A DNA stretch of 37,185 bases from Caldilineaceae bacterium (lineage in GTDB: Bacteria; Chloroflexota; Anaerolineae; Caldilineales; Caldilineaceae), in assembly GCA_026645575.1 (NCBI GenBank), contig JAPKMW010000108.1, forward strand, positions 1-37,185, read 5' to 3'. The notes beneath the pieces are model-generated. The model did no database searches. It was not told where the DNA came from and saw only the letters and a list, made by a program, of their open reading frames with translations. The position numbers and the translations under genes are program-made. Numbering within the stretch: position 1 is the stretch's first letter; every line of letters starts with the position of its first letter. Shown one piece after another: positions 24,883 through 35,313 of the stretch.

Positions 24883-25671
24883 TCATGTTTTGTGGGCCAC
24901 GGCAAACAGGACGCGATGGCGGTGGTCGGGGGCGGTGGCGGGCAAGGGGGTCAAGGAGGGGGTGACGGCGTCGTCCAGCCCATCAACCGGGGGTAACTCG
25001 GCCGGTAAGGGGTGGAGACGACCATAGGCAAGCTGTTTTAGGCGCCGGGTTAGCGCAGTATCAGCGGTAAAGAGTTGGAAGCGCAGGGCGTATTTGCGCA
25101 CGGTCGCCAGCAGGGTTTTGTGGGGCGGGCGGGTGTCCGGCAGCGGGAACGCGCCATAAAATTCGGTGCGGGGAAAACCGGCGTTGGTCAACAGCGTCGC
25201 CAACGCCGGTAGGTTCGGGTAGTAGACACTCATCTGCCCAGGGACGAAGGGCGACCAGTCGGGGTTGCTGGTACAGAGGAGCAACAGGCCGTCATCCCGC
25301 AGGACTCGCTGCGCTTCGGCCAAAAACAACTCGATCCGGGGCAGGTAGTAGATCGCTTCAAAGGAGAGTAGCAGATCAAAGGCGGCCGCGGCAAAGGGCA
25401 ACGCCTGGGCATCAGCGCCGACCAATGGCACACGTCCGCCGTAGTGGGCTTGCGCCAGTCGCAACACCGGCGCGGTATAATCAGAGCCGACCAGGGATCG
25501 TGCTTGGTGGCGGATCATCCCCAGTCCGCTGCCGGCGCCACAGCCTACTTCCAATACATCCTTGCCGCGGGCCAGCGTTGCCGCCAATTCATAGCGTTGT
25601 CGGATGCGCGCCAGTTGTTCAGCGTTTAAGCCGCTGCCGGGCGTTTCGGTAATGGGTGTAAAGTCTAGCAT
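24883..25671 (-). CDS. Class I SAM-dependent methyltransferase
   Basis: A 262-residue methyltransferase, cytoplasmic. Seen: the SAM-binding motif I VLEVGCGAG at residues 39-47, the acidic motif II at SDYTAPVLRLAQ (63-74), ADAQALPFAAAAFDLLLSFEAIYYL as motifs III/IV (about 85-110) and VLRDDGLLLLCTSN as motif post-IV. ATG 25671 with GGAG upstream. The start lies 13 bases after the stop of the second permease, so it is very probably the last gene of the BMP transporter operon. That suggests modification of an imported or derived metabolite, but sequence reading does not show the substrate. The C-terminal 80 residues have no recognised domain. Confidence 0.87.
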   Translation of the reverse strand: MLDFTPITETPGSGLNAEQLARIRQRYELAATLARGKDVLEVGCGAGSGLGMIRHQARSLVGSDYTAPVLRLAQAHYGGRVPLVGADAQALPFAAAAFDLLLSFEAIYYLPRIELFLAEAQRVLRDDGLLLLCTSNPDWSPFVPGQMSVYYPNLPALATLLTNAGFPRTEFYGAFPLPDTRPPHKTLLATVRKYALRFQLFTADTALTRRLKQLAYGRLHPLPAELPPVDGLDDAVTPSLTPLPATAPDHRHRVLFAVAHKT

Positions 25672-25684
25672 CGTTCTCCATCAC

Positions 25685-26581
25685 TTATAGACTCAGGCTC
25701 TTCCCTTCGCGCCGGGCATAGAGATAGAGCGCAACCAACGTCGCTAGGTAGGGGGCCATGCCGGTGAATTGCGCCGGCACCGCATAGCTTTGCAAGAGCA
25801 GCCCCAGACCGTCAAAAAAGCCAAAGAGCAGGGCAATGAACGCAATGCCCCACGGGTTGCCTTTCACCAGGATGATCGCCGCCAGCGCGATCCACCCGCG
25901 CCCCGCCGACATATTTTCGGCAAAGAGGCGCACATAGCCCAGCGAGAGAAAGGCGCCGGCCAGCCCGCAAAGCACGCCGCAGAGCAACAAGGATAAACTC
26001 TGCACCCATGCCACCGAAACGCCACTGGCCGCCAACGCCGCAGCATTGTACCCCGCCGCCCGCACCCGCAATCCGAAACGGGTGCGAAAGAGCAGCCATG
26101 CTCCGCCCATTGTCGCCGCCGCCGCCACATAGATCAATAGATTTTGCCCAGAGAGAATCGGCCCAACCACCGGTAGATCAGCCAGCCAGGGAATGTCTAT
26201 CCGTGGCACGGGCAAAATCGCTGGGTCGGCAAAGGCCCCCTTGACGCCGAAAATCTGGCGCAGCAAGTAGGTCGTTGCGCCCAAGGCAAAGAGGTTGAGG
26301 GCAATGCCGGTGACAAAGGCGTCGGTCCGCAGCACCACAGCGAAGAGGATAAAGATCAACGCCAGCAGCAGCGCCCCCAGAATCGCCGCCAGGATCGCCA
26401 ACGGCCACGATTGCAGATAGTAGGAGCCAAGCACGGCAAAAAAGGCGCCGCTCAACATCATCCCTTCCATGGCGATATTAAAGACGCCGGCATAGTAGGT
26501 AAACGATCCCCCTAACGCCGCCAACAAAATCGGCGTCGCCCCGGCAATCATGCCGTTGATCAGACCGGTGAAGATGTTCAA
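25685..26581 (-). CDS. ABC transporter permease, BMP/nucleoside type (second permease)
   Basis: A 298-residue inner-membrane permease of the branched-chain/ribose/nucleoside superfamily. Seen: [41 protein letters not shown], the hallmark of NupQ/YufQ-like permeases, and later [30 protein letters not shown] with about nine hydrophobic helices. The TTG at 26579-26581 was chosen as start: AAGGGGAAG lies 5 bases upstream and it gives the normal N-terminus [10 protein letters not shown]. The alternative start at 26662 would force translation through the repeat array and give an atypical hydrophilic leader. Third gene after the binding protein; pairs with the permease encoded upstream. Confidence 0.9.
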   Translation of the reverse strand: MNIFTGLINGMIAGATPILLAALGGSFTYYAGVFNIAMEGMMLSGAFFAVLGSYYLQSWPLAILAAILGALLLALIFILFAVVLRTDAFVTGIALNLFALGATTYLLRQIFGVKGAFADPAILPVPRIDIPWLADLPVVGPILSGQNLLIYVAAAATMGGAWLLFRTRFGLRVRAAGYNAAALAASGVSVAWVQSLSLLLCGVLCGLAGAFLSLGYVRLFAENMSAGRGWIALAAIILVKGNPWGIAFIALLFGFFDGLGLLLQSYAVPAQFTGMAPYLATLVALYLYARREGKSLSL

Positions 26582-26601
26582 AGTTAACTTCCCCTTTATT
26601 T

Positions 26602-26685
26602 TGACAGGGTGACAGGGTGAGGGGGTGAAGTTGACGACTATGTCACCTTGTCGCCCCCTCACCTTGTCACCCCCTCACCTTGTCA
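26602..26685. repeat. Inverted array of 8-base units between two permease genes
   Basis: Left arm TGACAGGG, TGACAGGG, TGAGGGGG (26602-26625). Right arm TCACCTTG, TCGCCCCC, TCACCTTG, TCACCCCC, TCACCTTG (26643-26682), so units alternate. It runs into the TGA stop of the upstream gene (26683-26685, read on the minus strand). Confidence 0.9.
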
Positions 26686-27717
26686 TGCAATACTCTCCGC
26701 CTGCCGCCGGGTCTGCCAGCGGTCGCGGACGACTTCCAGGTAGACGCGGGCGGCGACGCCGACGAGGACGATGACGGCTTGTAAGACTTGGATAAATTCG
26801 CTGGGGACGGCGGTGATCAGTTCCATGCCCAGGGCGCCGCTTTGCAGGGCGGCGAAAAAGATGCCGTAGAGCAACGTGCCGATCAGGCCATTGTTGGCGA
26901 CGACGGCGATCATGACGCCATCCCATGCATAGTTAGCGCCCAGGCCGCGCAAGAAGCGGTGCGGGCCGGCCATCAAGACCAGGCCGCCGGCTAGGCCGGC
27001 TAATGCGCCTGTCACCAACATCACCGCCAGATAGTTGCGGTTGATGGCGCAACCACCCAGGCGGGCAAAGAGCGAATTTTTGCCGGTCATCCGCCACTCG
27101 TAACCGGCGGTCCAGTGGTTGTAGACAAACCAGATGACGCCAAAGGCGAGCAGCAGGATGATCACACTGCTGTTCAAAGGGCCAAATTCCGGCAACCAGC
27201 CATTGGCGCTAATGGCCGGTGTCATTGGCGAAAAGGCAGCGGGATCGGCCAGCGGCTGGGTGATCGCCCAGAGGGTCAAGAAGTCGGCAATCATATTGAG
27301 CATGAGGGTAGTGATAAATTCGCTCATGTTGAACCAGAGGCGCAATACCGCCGCCAGCCCCGCCCAGAGCGCCCCACCCACCAACGCCGCCAGCAACAAG
27401 ATCGGGATCATCATCACCGCCGGCAGATCGATTGCCAGCCCCACCATCGTGGCAAAGAGTGCGCCCATCACCAACTGCCCCGGTTGTCCCAGATTGACCG
27501 GCCCCGCCGCAAAGGCCACCGATGCCGACAACCCCGTCAAGATCAACGGCACGGCATTATTTAGCGTCGTCGCCAGTGGATACAGCCCAAAGAGTGAAAA
27601 ACTAAAGAGCGCGCCATAGGTCGCCAGCGGATCATAGCCCTGCAACGCCATGATCAGCGCGCCCAACAGCAACCCAACCCCAATCCCCAACACCCCGCTC
27701 AACAAATTCCGTCCCAT
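26683..27717 (-). CDS. ABC transporter permease, BMP/nucleoside type (first permease)
   Basis: A 344-residue inner-membrane permease of the NupP/YufP type. Seen: [60 protein letters not shown], the conserved N-terminal half, and later [56 protein letters not shown], the C-terminal ATPase-contact half. About nine helices. Start ATG at 27715-27717, preceded by GTG in frame; AGGGG lies close upstream. It forms the channel with the permease encoded downstream. Gene order binding protein, ATPase, permease, permease equals that of Bacillus-type nucleoside importers. Confidence 0.92.
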   Translation of the reverse strand: MGRNLLSGVLGIGVGLLLGALIMALQGYDPLATYGALFSFSLFGLYPLATTLNNAVPLILTGLSASVAFAAGPVNLGQPGQLVMGALFATMVGLAIDLPAVMMIPILLLAALVGGALWAGLAAVLRLWFNMSEFITTLMLNMIADFLTLWAITQPLADPAAFSPMTPAISANGWLPEFGPLNSSVIILLLAFGVIWFVYNHWTAGYEWRMTGKNSLFARLGGCAINRNYLAVMLVTGALAGLAGGLVLMAGPHRFLRGLGANYAWDGVMIAVVANNGLIGTLLYGIFFAALQSGALGMELITAVPSEFIQVLQAVIVLVGVAARVYLEVVRDRWQTRRQAESIA

Positions 27718-27751
27718 CACCCCTCACTTGCTTGTTCCCATGCTCGGCTAT

Positions 27752-27808
27752 CGTAGTAAAGACTTTAGTCTTTGTCCCAGCCAGAGAAAGACTAAAGTCT
27801 TTACTACG
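27752..27808. repeat. Hairpin with perfect 22-bp arms, copy of the element at 1748
   Basis: 27752-27773 is the exact reverse complement of 27787-27808; the loop is 13 bases. It lies between the ATPase and permease genes, ending 2 bases before the ATPase stop. Its arm is identical to 1748-1769 at the other end of the window. Each arm is itself a palindrome (AAAGACTTTAGTCTTT). Confidence 0.93.
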
Positions 27809-27809
27809 G

Positions 27810-29327
27810 TCAATGTCCTTCCAGCATAAACCGCCCCACTTCCGCGATCGTCGTCGCCACCGTCGGCAGATCGGCCACCAAGCGCCCCCGATGCAGCACC
27901 ACAATGCGATCCGCCAGAGCAAACAACTCTTCCAAGTCTGCCGAAATCAGCAGCACCGCACGCCCCTCTTCGCGCAAACGCGTAATCACCCCATGGACAT
28001 ACTCAATCGACCCCACATCCAGCCCGCGCGTCGGCTGATCGAGCAGGACAAAGGGGTTATCCAGCGCCAATTCCCGCCCCAGAATAATCTTCTGCTGATT
28101 ACCACCGGAGAGCGAACCAAAGGGCTGATCGTTGTCGCGCATTACTACGCTAAAGGCCGCCTCCACCTCATCGGTAAAACGGCTGGCTTCGCGCATATCC
28201 AGCAAGCGACCACCCCAGCGCGTAAAGCGGGGATTCAAGCGGTGGTGGGTCATCAGCATATTCTCGGTGATCGACGCTGTCACCGCCGCGCCCATCGTCC
28301 GTCGATTTTGCGGCACAAACGAAACACGATCACGTCGGGCGAGAATGGGTAATTGGGTGATTGACTCGTCGTTCACCTGAATTTCCCCACTTGTCGGTTG
28401 CAAGAGACCGATAATGCACTGCACCAACTCAAATTGCCCATTGCCCTCGACACCGGCCACGCCGACAATCTCACCAGCGCACACGATAAGGTTGATCGCG
28501 GTCAGCAGGTGACGACCGCCTTTGTCAACAGCAGAGAGATTTTGGACAGTAAAGACGGGGGGGCCAGGGGGCTGTGTTGCCTGACGGGGCGCCGGGTGTA
28601 GATCACGCCCCACCATCAGACGCGCCAGTTCTGATTCACTGGTCGCGGCGGCGGCCACCGTCGCCACAAACTGCCCTTTGCGCAGAACCGTAATGCGGTC
28701 ACTCAGCGCCAGCACTTCATCGAGATGATGGGAAATAAAGAGAATGGTGCGCCCGGTCTCCCGCAGCCGGCGCAATTCGGCAAAGAGTTGGGGAATCTCC
28801 TGTGGCGTCAAGACCGCGGTCGGCTCATCGAGAATCAACACGGTTACATTACGATAGAGCAGCTTGAGAATTTCGACCTTCTGCTGCGCCGCCACCGAGA
28901 GATCTGCCGCCAGGGCATCGGGGTCGAGTTGAAAGCCAAACTCGGCAAGCTTCGCCTGCACCTCGCGGCGCGCCCGCGCTACATCCAACCGCCCCCAACG
29001 ATCCACCGGCTCGGCGCCCAACACAATGTTCTGCCAGACGGTGTATTCCGGGATGAGCAGAATTTCCTGATGCACCATACCGATGCCGTTGGCAATCGCC
29101 TCGCCCGGATGGCGAAAATGGACCGGTTTGCCCTGATAGGTGATGACACCGGCGGTGGCCGTCTCCTGTCCATACAAGACCTTCATCAAGGTGCTTTTGC
29201 CCGCGCCATTCTCACCAACAATGGCGTGAATCTCGCCTGGCAGGAAATCAACTGAGACCTTGTCCAGCGCGACCAGATTGGGCGGATAGATTTTGACGAT
29301 GTTTTGGAGGGTGATGATTGGGTTCAT
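27810..29327 (-). CDS. ABC transporter ATP-binding protein, two nucleotide-binding domains (BMP/nucleoside type)
   Basis: A 505-residue double ATPase that powers the importer. Seen: domain 1 with Walker [10 protein letters not shown] near residue 38, signature LSVAAQQK, Walker [13 protein letters not shown]; domain 2 with a degenerate Walker A (GVEGNGQ), as usual in this group, signature LSGGNQQK and Walker [13 protein letters not shown], where Gln replaces the catalytic Glu. So only the first site is likely to hydrolyse ATP fully; relatives such as ribose and nucleoside ATPases share this asymmetry. ATG 29327 is right for the family, but no ribosome-binding site is seen: the start lies directly beside a repeat array, so translation may rely on coupling or on unfolding of that hairpin. 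Confidence 0.93.
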   Translation of the reverse strand: MNPIITLQNIVKIYPPNLVALDKVSVDFLPGEIHAIVGENGAGKSTLMKVLYGQETATAGVITYQGKPVHFRHPGEAIANGIGMVHQEILLIPEYTVWQNIVLGAEPVDRWGRLDVARARREVQAKLAEFGFQLDPDALAADLSVAAQQKVEILKLLYRNVTVLILDEPTAVLTPQEIPQLFAELRRLRETGRTILFISHHLDEVLALSDRITVLRKGQFVATVAAAATSESELARLMVGRDLHPAPRQATQPPGPPVFTVQNLSAVDKGGRHLLTAINLIVCAGEIVGVAGVEGNGQFELVQCIIGLLQPTSGEIQVNDESITQLPILARRDRVSFVPQNRRTMGAAVTASITENMLMTHHRLNPRFTRWGGRLLDMREASRFTDEVEAAFSVVMRDNDQPFGSLSGGNQQKIILGRELALDNPFVLLDQPTRGLDVGSIEYVHGVITRLREEGRAVLLISADLEELFALADRIVVLHRGRLVADLPTVATTIAEVGRFMLEGH

Positions 29328-29334
29328 GGCGATT

Positions 29335-29408
29335 GAGAGATTAGAGAGAGTGAGAGAGTGAGAGAGTGGGCTGAATCTCTTACTCTCTCACTCTCTCTCA
29401 CTCTCTTA
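29335..29408. repeat. Inverted array of 8-base units between binding-protein and ATPase genes
   Basis: Left arm from 29335 holds GAGAGATT and units of GAGAGAGT (29352-29367 contains two exact copies). Right arm about 29377-29406 is the CTCTCACT-type complement, ending at the TAA stop of the binding-protein gene (29406-29408, minus strand). Loop GGGCTGAA. Confidence 0.85.
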
Positions 29409-30437
29409 TTGACCTGTATACCGCTCGACGGTCAACTTACCATCAATGATTTCCTGGCGCACGGCCATCACCTTGTCGATCAGCGTTTGGGGCAGCGGTT
29501 GTTGTTGCGCTTCAAAGGTGACATCGACGCCGCCGCTGGCGAGACCATATTCCAACACCTGGCCGGGTTGGTAGCTGCCGTCGTTGATGGTTTTGTAGAC
29601 ATCGACAATGGCTTGACCAACATTTTTCAGGTCACTGGCGACGACATGGCCGGGGGCAAGATCGTTCTGGTTGGTGTCAACGCCGATGGCATAGAGACCC
29701 CGCTCTTCGGCGGCTTGCAAGACGCCTAGCCCAGCGGCGGCGGCAATCTGGAAGACCACATCGGCATTCTGGTCATAGAGTTGCAACGCAGCTTGTTTGC
29801 CCTTGGCCGTGTCATCCCAACTGCCCAGGAACTTGCTTTCGACCTGAATTTCCGGGTCAACGGAGTGGGCGCCATTGGTGTAGGCAAAGATAAAGGCGTT
29901 GATCACCGGATCGACATCGCCCCCCACCGCGCCAATGATCTTCGCTTCGTTGATGCCTGCCAACGTGGTTTCCAGCGTGGTCAAACCGGCAACGACGCCA
30001 GTAAGATAAGCGCTCTCTTCTTCAATAAAATCGACCGACGTAATGGTATCCTTACTATTCTCCACGACCGTATCGATGTTGACAAAAATTTTGTTGGGAT
30101 TGTTATCGGCAAATTCCTTTAACTGATCCTCAAAGCCGTAGGAGATAACAAAGATCACATCGGCATAGGTGACAGCCGCTTGTAGCGCCGGTTCATATTG
30201 ACCAGCGTCAAAATTGGTCTCAATCGTGCGCGTCTCGACGCCATATTCGTTTTTGATCTGGTCAATACCCGCCTGGCCCGAATCATAAAAGGCATTATCG
30301 CCTAAGGCGCCATTGATGACGTAGACGACGCGCTTTAGATTGGGGGCGGCATTGGTTGAACTGCCGGTAGGTGGCGCCACACAGCCGGCGACCAGCAGCA
30401 ATAGCACGATCAACGTAGGTATGAATCTTTTTTGCAT
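29406..30437 (-). CDS. BMP family ABC transporter substrate-binding lipoprotein
   Basis: A 343-residue binding lipoprotein of the BMP (basic membrane protein/PnrA-like) family, whose studied members bind purine nucleosides. Seen: lipobox VAGC with Cys19, a short linker, then VVYVINGALGDNAFYDSGQAGIDQIKNEYGVETRTIE, ADVIFVISYGFEDQLKEFADNNPNKIFVNID, and ESAYLTGVVAGL, followed by IIGAVGGDVDPVINAFIFAYTNG and AAAGLGVLQAAEERGLYAIGVDTNQND. All family landmarks are in place. ATG 30437 with AAGGAG fixes the start; the 30-codon upstream extension is rejected. First gene of a five-gene operon. Nucleoside import is the likely role; the exact ligand is open. Confidence 0.93.
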   Translation of the reverse strand: MQKRFIPTLIVLLLLVAGCVAPPTGSSTNAAPNLKRVVYVINGALGDNAFYDSGQAGIDQIKNEYGVETRTIETNFDAGQYEPALQAAVTYADVIFVISYGFEDQLKEFADNNPNKIFVNIDTVVENSKDTITSVDFIEEESAYLTGVVAGLTTLETTLAGINEAKIIGAVGGDVDPVINAFIFAYTNGAHSVDPEIQVESKFLGSWDDTAKGKQAALQLYDQNADVVFQIAAAAGLGVLQAAEERGLYAIGVDTNQNDLAPGHVVASDLKNVGQAIVDVYKTINDGSYQPGQVLEYGLASGGVDVTFEAQQQPLPQTLIDKVMAVRQEIIDGKLTVERYTGQ

Positions 30438-30533
30438 GTAACGCTCCTTGTTTGATGATAGTACAGTGCCAGAGGTTGCTCGCTTGTCAACGGGGCAGCC
30501 GCTGACCTGTTGCAATTGTCTTGTCAACCCGCG

Positions 30534-30562
30534 ATGATAGCGTAAAACAGCGTCATTGCCAA
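30534..30562 (-). promoter_or_regulatory. Sigma70-type promoter of the BMP transporter operon
   Basis: On the minus strand TTGGCA (30557-30562) and TATCAT (30534-30539) are 17 bases apart. Transcription should start near 30527, leaving a leader of about 90 bases before the ATG at 30437. Each hexamer has one or two deviations from consensus. Confidence 0.6.
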
Positions 30563-30689
30563 ATGAGCTGCGCTACCCTAGCAGTAATTAGCGAATGCCA
30601 TACACTCTTTCACCATTCTAGACAGATTTGGCAATTCTAGGTAAAATCATCCTGTAGTTTCTCTTTTTTCAATAATTCGTTCAATCTAC

Positions 30690-30779
30690 GTAACTACTCA
30701 GCGCCTAGCCGCCCCTGCGCGGGTTCCCGGCAGTCGGGTCGCCGGTCACGGACCGGCTAGGCGTGGGCTAAGTAGTTAC
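30690..30779. repeat. Nested inverted repeat with alternative stems
   Basis: Outer arms GTAACTACT (30690-30698) and AGTAGTTAC (30771-30779). Second stem CGCCTAGCCG (30702-30711) with CGGCTAGGCG (30754-30763). An alternative stem GCCGGTC-ACG-GACCGGC at 30741-30757 shares bases with it, so the two cannot both form fully. The alternative stem matches the hairpin at 19051-19077 read on the other strand. Confidence 0.8.
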
Positions 30780-30889
30780 CAATCTACAACGTGCAGGTTC
30801 TGCGGGAGCGTATGACTGTCGCTGAAATGCCAGTGCGACCCCGCATACCATATAGTCAATAACGGAGTTGTCAATTAGCGTGGCGTTAA

Positions 30890-33190
<2,301 letters not shown>

Positions 33191-33203
33191 TTGTGATGAA
33201 GTA

Positions 33204-33261
33204 AACGAGGGGTTTGCCCCCCGTGCGAACTGAGCTTCGCACGGGGGGCAAACCCCTCGTT
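33204..33261 (+). terminator. Perfect 26-bp hairpin after katG
   Basis: 33204-33229 is the exact reverse complement of 33236-33261; the loop is CTGAGC. It starts 13 bases after the katG stop codon. It has no T-run and is followed by a normal terminator, so it may protect the mRNA 3' end. Confidence 0.85.
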
Positions 33262-33293
33262 AATTGGGTAGTATTTACTGACTCAAGCAACTA

Positions 33294-33346
33294 TGAAAAA
33301 GGCCCGCCATTGCTCCAGGTTTTCAGGAGTAATGGCGGGCCTTCTG
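33294..33346. terminator. Bidirectional intrinsic terminator between katG and aqpZ
   Basis: AAGGCCCGCCATT (33299-33311) pairs with AATGGCGGGCCTT (33331-33343), with an inner CTCC/GGAG pair. A run of A's at 33295-33300 gives a U-tract for minus-strand transcripts; the plus side has a weaker T content. It serves the converging genes. Confidence 0.85.
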
Positions 33347-33379
33347 TTTGTGATGAACTGCGCTGAACTTGGTTAACCC

Positions 33380-34069
33380 TTATTTGCTCTCATCACCAAC
33401 AAAGCGGTAGATCAACGCCCCCAGCACAGCGCCGATGATAGGCGCCACCCAGAAGAGCCAGAGTTGAGAAAGCGCCCAGCCGCCGGCAAAGATCGCAACG
33501 CCAGTGCTGCGCGCCGGATTGACCGAGGTGTTCGTCACCGGAATGCTGATCAGGTGAATCAAGGTCAAGGCCAGACCGATGGCAATCGGGGCAAAACCTT
33601 GGGGCGCCTGTTTGGCGGTCGCCCCCATGATGACAAAGAGGAAGATCAGGGTCATGACAATTTCCGTCACCAAGGCGGCGGTCAGGCTATAGCCGCCGGG
33701 GGAATGTTCGCCATAGCCATTCGAGGCGAAACCGCCGGCCAGACTAAAGCCAGCCTGTCCGCTGGCAATAAGATAGAGTACCCCGCCCGCCACAATGGCG
33801 CCAATCACCTGCGCAATGATATAGCCCACCAAATCCTTTGATGAAAAACGCCCGCCGACCCATAGCCCAATCGAAACGGCCGGGTTCAGATGGCAACCAG
33901 AGATATGACCGATGGTATAGGCCATGGTCAACACGGTCAACCCGAAGGCAAAGGAGACACCCAGAAGGCCGATCCCCACGTCCGGAAAAGCGGCAGCTAA
34001 CACAGCGCTGCCGCACCCGCCCAGAACCAACCAAAATGTACCAATAAATTCCGCTGTCAGCTTCTTCAT
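33380..34069 (-). CDS. aqpZ: Aquaporin Z
   Basis: A 229-residue water channel of the MIP family, six membrane helices. Seen: both NPA motifs (62-64 in [11 protein letters not shown] and 184-186 in VNPARS), and the water-selective set Phe42, His172, Thr181, Arg187, matching the Phe-His-Thr-Arg filter of E. coli AqpZ. Sequence such as [35 protein letters not shown] is very close to known AqpZ proteins. Length is normal. AGGGAAAG lies near the ATG. Upstream is a small dyad AATAACAATGTTATT at 34127-34141. Convergent with katG and sharing its terminator; a link through stress response is conceivable, but only by position. Confidence 0.95.
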   Translation of the reverse strand: MKKLTAEFIGTFWLVLGGCGSAVLAAAFPDVGIGLLGVSFAFGLTVLTMAYTIGHISGCHLNPAVSIGLWVGGRFSSKDLVGYIIAQVIGAIVAGGVLYLIASGQAGFSLAGGFASNGYGEHSPGGYSLTAALVTEIVMTLIFLFVIMGATAKQAPQGFAPIAIGLALTLIHLISIPVTNTSVNPARSTGVAIFAGGWALSQLWLFWVAPIIGAVLGALIYRFVGDESK

Positions 34070-34126
34070 TATTATCTTTCCCTCTTATGAATCAGTAAAT
34101 AAACAAACCTTCAGGGAAATTAGATT

Positions 34127-34141
34127 AATAACAATGTTATT
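34127..34141. promoter_or_regulatory. Palindrome upstream of aqpZ
   Basis: AATAAC-AAT-GTTATT, 58 bases before the aqpZ start in an AT-rich stretch. A possible operator; no clear -35/-10 pair was found around it. Confidence 0.35.
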
Positions 34142-34209
34142 GTATGTAAGTTTATTTACAGTGACCTACTGAGCCTCACGAATAGGAACAGACTGTTGAC
34201 ACAAAAACT

Positions 34210-35313
34210 TTACAGTTGCCTACGAATGGCGCTTAGTGGGAGGGCTTGTACAGTGTGACCGCGATGACCACGCATTGTCGTCGCCATGCAGAGCGAATGA
34301 TAGATGGCTTCTTCGGTTGCTTCGATGACGGCCTGAAAGAGGGGTGAGAGTTGATCATTAGGCGCTTCCAGCGTCGCTTGTAATGATCCCGTTGGTAAAG
34401 GTTTCCGCCGCACCTCCATTGCAGTGGAAAAGGCGATTACATAATCACCTGAGCCGTTGCTCATGGCGGCGCCCGTACAGGCCAACCCGGCGAGGGCGCG
34501 CTGCGCCAGGCGGGTCAAGTTGCGATCCGAGAGCGGGGCATCGGTGGCAACGATGATCATAATGGAACCATCGGCGCGTTCGGCGGGTGGGGGAGCGGCC
34601 AGTTGTTCGCGCAGGTAATATTGCCCAAGTTGCTGACCAATGGGTTGACCAGCGATTTGCAAGACGCCGCCGTAATTGGATTGCACCAATACCCCCACCG
34701 TATAGCAGCCCAGAGAAGAAGGCAAGCGCCGAGAACTAGTGCCGATGCCGCCCTTCCAACCAAAAGCGACGGTGCCTGTGCCGGCGCCGACACACCCTTC
34801 GGCCACCAATCCCGGTTGGGCGGTTGTGATGGCCTGCCCAATCATAGCGGGTGTCAAGACGCGGCGGCGAATATTGTTCAAATAGCCGTCATTCGTCTCG
34901 CCCACCACCATGTTGACCGAGCCGACCGCTTCGTTGCCCGGTTGCGCCAGCGTCCAGTCCAAGATGGCATCAGCCGCGCGTGGCACAGCCAGGGTATTGG
35001 TTAAGACAATCGGCGTTTCGATCTCCCCCAGTTCAGCGATTTGGGTACTGCCCATGAGTTTGCCATAGCCATTACCCACGACCACGCCGGCAGGCACTTT
35101 CTCTTGATAGAGATTGCCGGGGTGGGGCAAAATGGCGGTGGCGCCGGTGCGAATGTCGGCCCCTTCGATCAGGGTGAAATGACCAACCAACACCCCAGTC
35201 ACATCGGTGATGGCATTTAGCGGGCCAGTGGGCAAAACGCCGCAAGACAACCCTAAATCACGAAAGCGGCGGCGCGCGCTATTAACCGCGTTATCAACAT
35301 GGTAGTTGCTCAT
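34210..35313 (-). CDS. P1 family peptidase (DmpA-type N-terminal-nucleophile aminopeptidase)
   Basis: A 367-residue protein of the DmpA/L-aminopeptidase-D-esterase family, made as a precursor that cuts itself into two chains. Seen: ITDVTGVLVGHFTLIEG near residue 35, IVLTNTLAVPRAADAILDW at about 102-120, VGETNDGYLNNI (137-148), and the processing region GAGTGTVAFGWKGGIGTSSR (176-195); the nucleophile should be the hydroxyl residue near GTSS. Length is normal. ATG 35313 overlaps the end of the HD-domain gene by 20 bases, so the two are translated together. Substrates of relatives are small peptides or amides with N-terminal D- or beta-amino acids; the role here is open. No signal peptide. Confidence 0.88.
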   Translation of the reverse strand: MSNYHVDNAVNSARRRFRDLGLSCGVLPTGPLNAITDVTGVLVGHFTLIEGADIRTGATAILPHPGNLYQEKVPAGVVVGNGYGKLMGSTQIAELGEIETPIVLTNTLAVPRAADAILDWTLAQPGNEAVGSVNMVVGETNDGYLNNIRRRVLTPAMIGQAITTAQPGLVAEGCVGAGTGTVAFGWKGGIGTSSRRLPSSLGCYTVGVLVQSNYGGVLQIAGQPIGQQLGQYYLREQLAAPPPAERADGSIMIIVATDAPLSDRNLTRLAQRALAGLACTGAAMSNGSGDYVIAFSTAMEVRRKPLPTGSLQATLEAPNDQLSPLFQAVIEATEEAIYHSLCMATTMRGHRGHTVQALPLSAIRRQL

